Assembly: GCF_030272615.1 (NCBI RefSeq) | Contig: NC_081413.1 | Span: 607,332,209 to 607,392,208 of the forward strand | Direction: 5' to 3' | Origin: Cryptomeria japonica | Lineage: Eukaryota > Streptophyta > Pinopsida > Cupressales > Cupressaceae | Length of the DNA stretch: 60,000 bases | Shown here: piece after piece, positions 57,832 to 60,000 of the stretch | Layout: every line of letters begins with the position of its first letter | Numbering within the stretch: position 1 is the first letter of the stretch | Program-made: the position numbers and the translations under genes | The notes under the pieces: generated by a model | Database searches by the model: none | The model's input: the letters and a program-made list of their open reading frames with translations, nothing else | What the model was told of the DNA's origin: nothing

Positions 57832-59038
57832 TGTTGGCAATATGCTGGATATGGTTAAGTGTTGTCATTGATGTCAACATTGTATCCCAGTTGGACCTAT
57901 CCCGGTTTGTCCTAGTGTTTATCTTGGTTTTGGATTCGATTTTGATCTGGTATGATCAGATCCTTGGATGTGGTTTTGGATGCTTCTTCTAGACGGTTAT
58001 ATGCTTTCCATATTCTATTGGTTCATGTTTTTGTGCTTCGGTAACTATCACTTATGTTCTCGGTTAGTCTTTCTTGGTACTAGTTAACTTTACCGGTAAG
58101 TGATATTTGATGTTTTGATTAGACGATTTTGGTCTGGCTTATGGAATCAGTTTCTATCATGTTGAAGGTTCTTCTTGATCATATTCTGAGTGTTTGGTGA
58201 CTTTGCATTGGTTGGCATGCTGTTATGGTGGTCCTATTTGGATCCGATTAGACTTTCTATGTTACTTCACTGAGGGTTTCTACCGGTTGGTGAAACGTGT
58301 TGGATTTTAGTCTTAACAAAATTTTCAGTAGATATAATTATTTGGATATTTGAATTAGGTCCATTCTATGTAATGTAAATCATAATATTGGTCTGGTGAT
58401 ACAATGTAATGTAATTTTTGTTAGTATGGGTTTTTAGGTTTAGGGTTTAGCCGACCTTATCATAAGGTTGATGATCTGTATTTATAGGTGACTTATTCAT
58501 GTAATTTGTATATCGATGGTTTTTGGGATCGATGGTTATGTCTACATTATTAGAGGAAGGTTTATGTGAAAACAAGTGATATATCATTCGGTAGAAGGTT
58601 TTTGGTATTACAGGGCAAACATCTATGCTTAATCAAAACCGTATCAAGAATTAGTAGATGCTACTTTCATATTTCATTCTTTCTGGATTGTAGTCTGATG
58701 TTTTGTAAGTCAATGAGAATTCTCTTTTGTGTTGAGCAGTGAGCTCTAGGCGTTTGGCCTCATTGCAAGTGCAATCCCCATTGTAATTATTTAACATACT
58801 GATGCATAAGTATTATCTGATTGTGGGTAGGGTTTCCCATCATGGTTTTTCCCTTTACTGGGTTTTCCATGTCAAAATTATTGGTGTTGTGTGTACTATG
58901 CTTTCATTTTTTATCCTTCATTGTGTTGGTTTCTCTATGCTCTTGTTTAAAGGTTTTGAGATGCAATAGTTTTGATTTTTGATAGTAAACTAATTCACCC
59001 CTCTCTCGATTTACTCCCAGTATCAGATTTGTCTAACA
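57832..59038 (+). repeat. Solo LTR (copia-type), target duplication CAAAG
   Basis: Starts TGTTGGCAATATGCTGG, ends GATTTGTCTAACA; 1,207 bp; CAAAG at 57827-57831 and 59039-59043. Carries the copia LTR landmarks GTTGTCATTGATGTCAACA near 57862, GGTTTTCCATGTC near 58860 and the CTAATTCACCCC end near 58990. No internal domain. Confidence 0.92.
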
Positions 59039-59043
59039 CAAAG

Positions 59044-59160
59044 TCCTATTAGATTGCATATATCTTTACCAAACCTTTTTCTATAGATATATTTGTATAT
59101 TTGAGAGACAAATTAGGGGTCTCCACCCCTCCTAATGAGAATTAGATGCATTGAGATGCA
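59044..59160 (+). pseudogene. Copia RNase H C-terminal tail
   Basis: After the solo LTR the frame resumes with the conserved end of copia polyproteins: IFTKPFSIDIFVYLRDKLGV, with one stop (TAG at 59050s) between the target duplication and this block. It ends shortly after, then non-coding sequence leads to the PPT. Confidence 0.85.
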
Positions 59161-59471
59161 TCGATCTGGTGGACTTTAGAGTCTTATCTTCTTATCTGGA
59201 TTAATGAGTTGGTGGTTCTACTTAGCCAGAGTAGTTAGTATGTGGTTCAAAGGATTGTATTTGTGAGAGATTATCTGGTAAGGGGGAGAGAATAATGATT
59301 TGTATTTTGTCTTTGGCATTGTTGTCAAAGGGGGAGTGAAGCATGTGAAAAACTGCCTTAGCTTTGAAGCTTTGTGTGCATGATCTTAGGGGGAGTTTGT
59401 TAGAGACTACTAGTGTTGATTTATTTCTTTGCATTGATTGTTTTTCATATTCATATGTTGCCATCAATGCC

Positions 59472-59483
59472 AAAGGGGGAGAT
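59472..59483 (+). promoter_or_regulatory. Polypurine tract
   Basis: AAAGGGGGAGAT directly before the LTR start TGTTGGATATTG; the primer for plus-strand cDNA. Confidence 0.9.
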
Positions 59484-60000
59484 TGTTGGATATTGTTGCT
59501 TCTAGGATATGTTGTTGTCATTGATGTCAACATATTTATGTGTTCCGGTGATTGCAGAGAGTTAAGTTGGTATTTGATATGTTGTGCTCCACTCTGATTA
59601 TATTCTTGGTTACAAATTTGGGAGAATGTTTGGGATGTTCGTGTATATCTTCAATTCATATGGTTCATGATTGGGTTCTCTGCAAATTATCTTTCTTGTC
59701 CCAGTTACTGCTATTAGGTGTTCTTGAGTGTTAACATGTTGATCAATGAAGATTTGATTAAGTGGTGTTGGTGCAACTATTATGGATGGTTCTAACGTGC
59801 TTGTTGGTGTTTCCTAATTGTGTCCTATTTATTTTGGTAATCGGCATTGATAATTGTGCGAATTATTGAAGATCTTATGGGTCCGATGATGTTCTTCATG
59901 TTATGCGACATTTTCGGTGGTGTAGCGTGTTGCAGTTGATCTTGGCGGGATTTCTGGTGGTGTTGTGTGTTCGAGGATTTGATTTGGGTCCATGATATGT
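59484..60000 (+). repeat. 3' LTR of the plus-strand copia, cut by the window edge
   Basis: 517 bp visible, collinear with 51321-51790 of the 5' LTR. It keeps the GTTGTCATTGATGTC stretch missing from the 5' copy. Confidence 0.9.

Larger units (their letters stand above)
51321..60000 (+). mobile_element. Near-complete Ty1/copia element, carrying two solo LTRs
   Basis: 5' LTR 51321-52456, PBS, gag 52498-53480, PR-IN 53535-54500, IN-RT 54550-55597, solo LTR 55598-56798, RT-RNase H 56804-57826, solo LTR 57832-59038, RNase H tail from 59044, PPT 59472-59483, 3' LTR from 59484 past the edge. It inserted in the minus-strand copia RNase H; the five bases before it (GACTC, 51316-51320) should recur beyond the window. 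The visible 3' LTR matches the 5' LTR at roughly 90 percent by eye, with a ~17-bp stretch (TTGTTGTCATTGATGTC) missing from the 5' copy, so the insertion is old. Confidence 0.9.

Overview
The window is repeat-dominated nuclear DNA from a seed plant. I see no intact single-copy gene. Almost everything long enough to identify is a degraded transposable element, and elements are nested inside one another. Old, unpurged LTR elements, very large Ty3 elements with extra ORFs, and full-length introns kept in a gene relic suggest a large, slowly turning-over genome, perhaps a gymnosperm. That placement is inference only. Stops and key-site losses are mostly of the kind made by C-to-T or G-to-A change (CAG to TAG, CAA to TAA, CGA to TGA, TGG to TAG/TGA), the decay expected of heavily methylated DNA.

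Layout. 1-5174 (minus): 5' part of a Ty1/copia-like LTR element with an initiator-Met tRNA primer site, a gag-like ORF with three zinc knuckles, and a large auxiliary ORF where pol would be expected; it is inserted in the gag gene of the next element. 5175-22235 (plus): a giant Ty3/gypsy element of Tat/Ogre type: gag, protease, an archaeal-type RNase H placed before the reverse transcriptase, RT, degenerate RNase H, integrase, a 2-kb motif-rich spacer, an auxiliary ORF of about 1,140 codons, and a 3' region with about 20 copies of a 41-nt hairpin repeated every ~176 bp, followed by a promoter-like/U5-like segment. 22236-25440 (plus): a 5'-truncated LINE with RT, zf-RVT and RNase H. 25441-31000: tandem repeats and an intron-containing pseudogene of the CCCH zinc-finger/DRG-family-regulatory protein (ZC3H15/DFRP1 type).

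31400-41420: two ~0.9-kb direct repeats ending in CACTA-like termini, LTR-like pieces, and a minus-strand Ty3/gypsy gag-protease relic. 42355-42726: a minus-strand tRNA-derived SINE with a perfect 15-bp target duplication, an internal tandem duplication and a strong foldback. 42727-45689: AT-rich DNA with CACTA-like motifs. 45690-51320 (minus): copia relics arranged internal-LTR-internal around one shared 1.4-kb LTR. 51321 to the right edge (plus): a near-complete copia element (LTR, gag, PR, IN, RT, RNase H, PPT, start of 3' LTR) inserted in the minus copia and itself carrying two solo LTRs with exact 5-bp target duplications.

Within each autonomous element the ORFs formed one system: gag particle, protease, integrase, RT and RNase H acting on RNA made from the LTR. 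None looks active now. The most unusual structures are the hairpin satellite at 17539-20658, the compound SINE, the strong ACCGGT word bias of the first element, and the large auxiliary ORFs of the first two elements.
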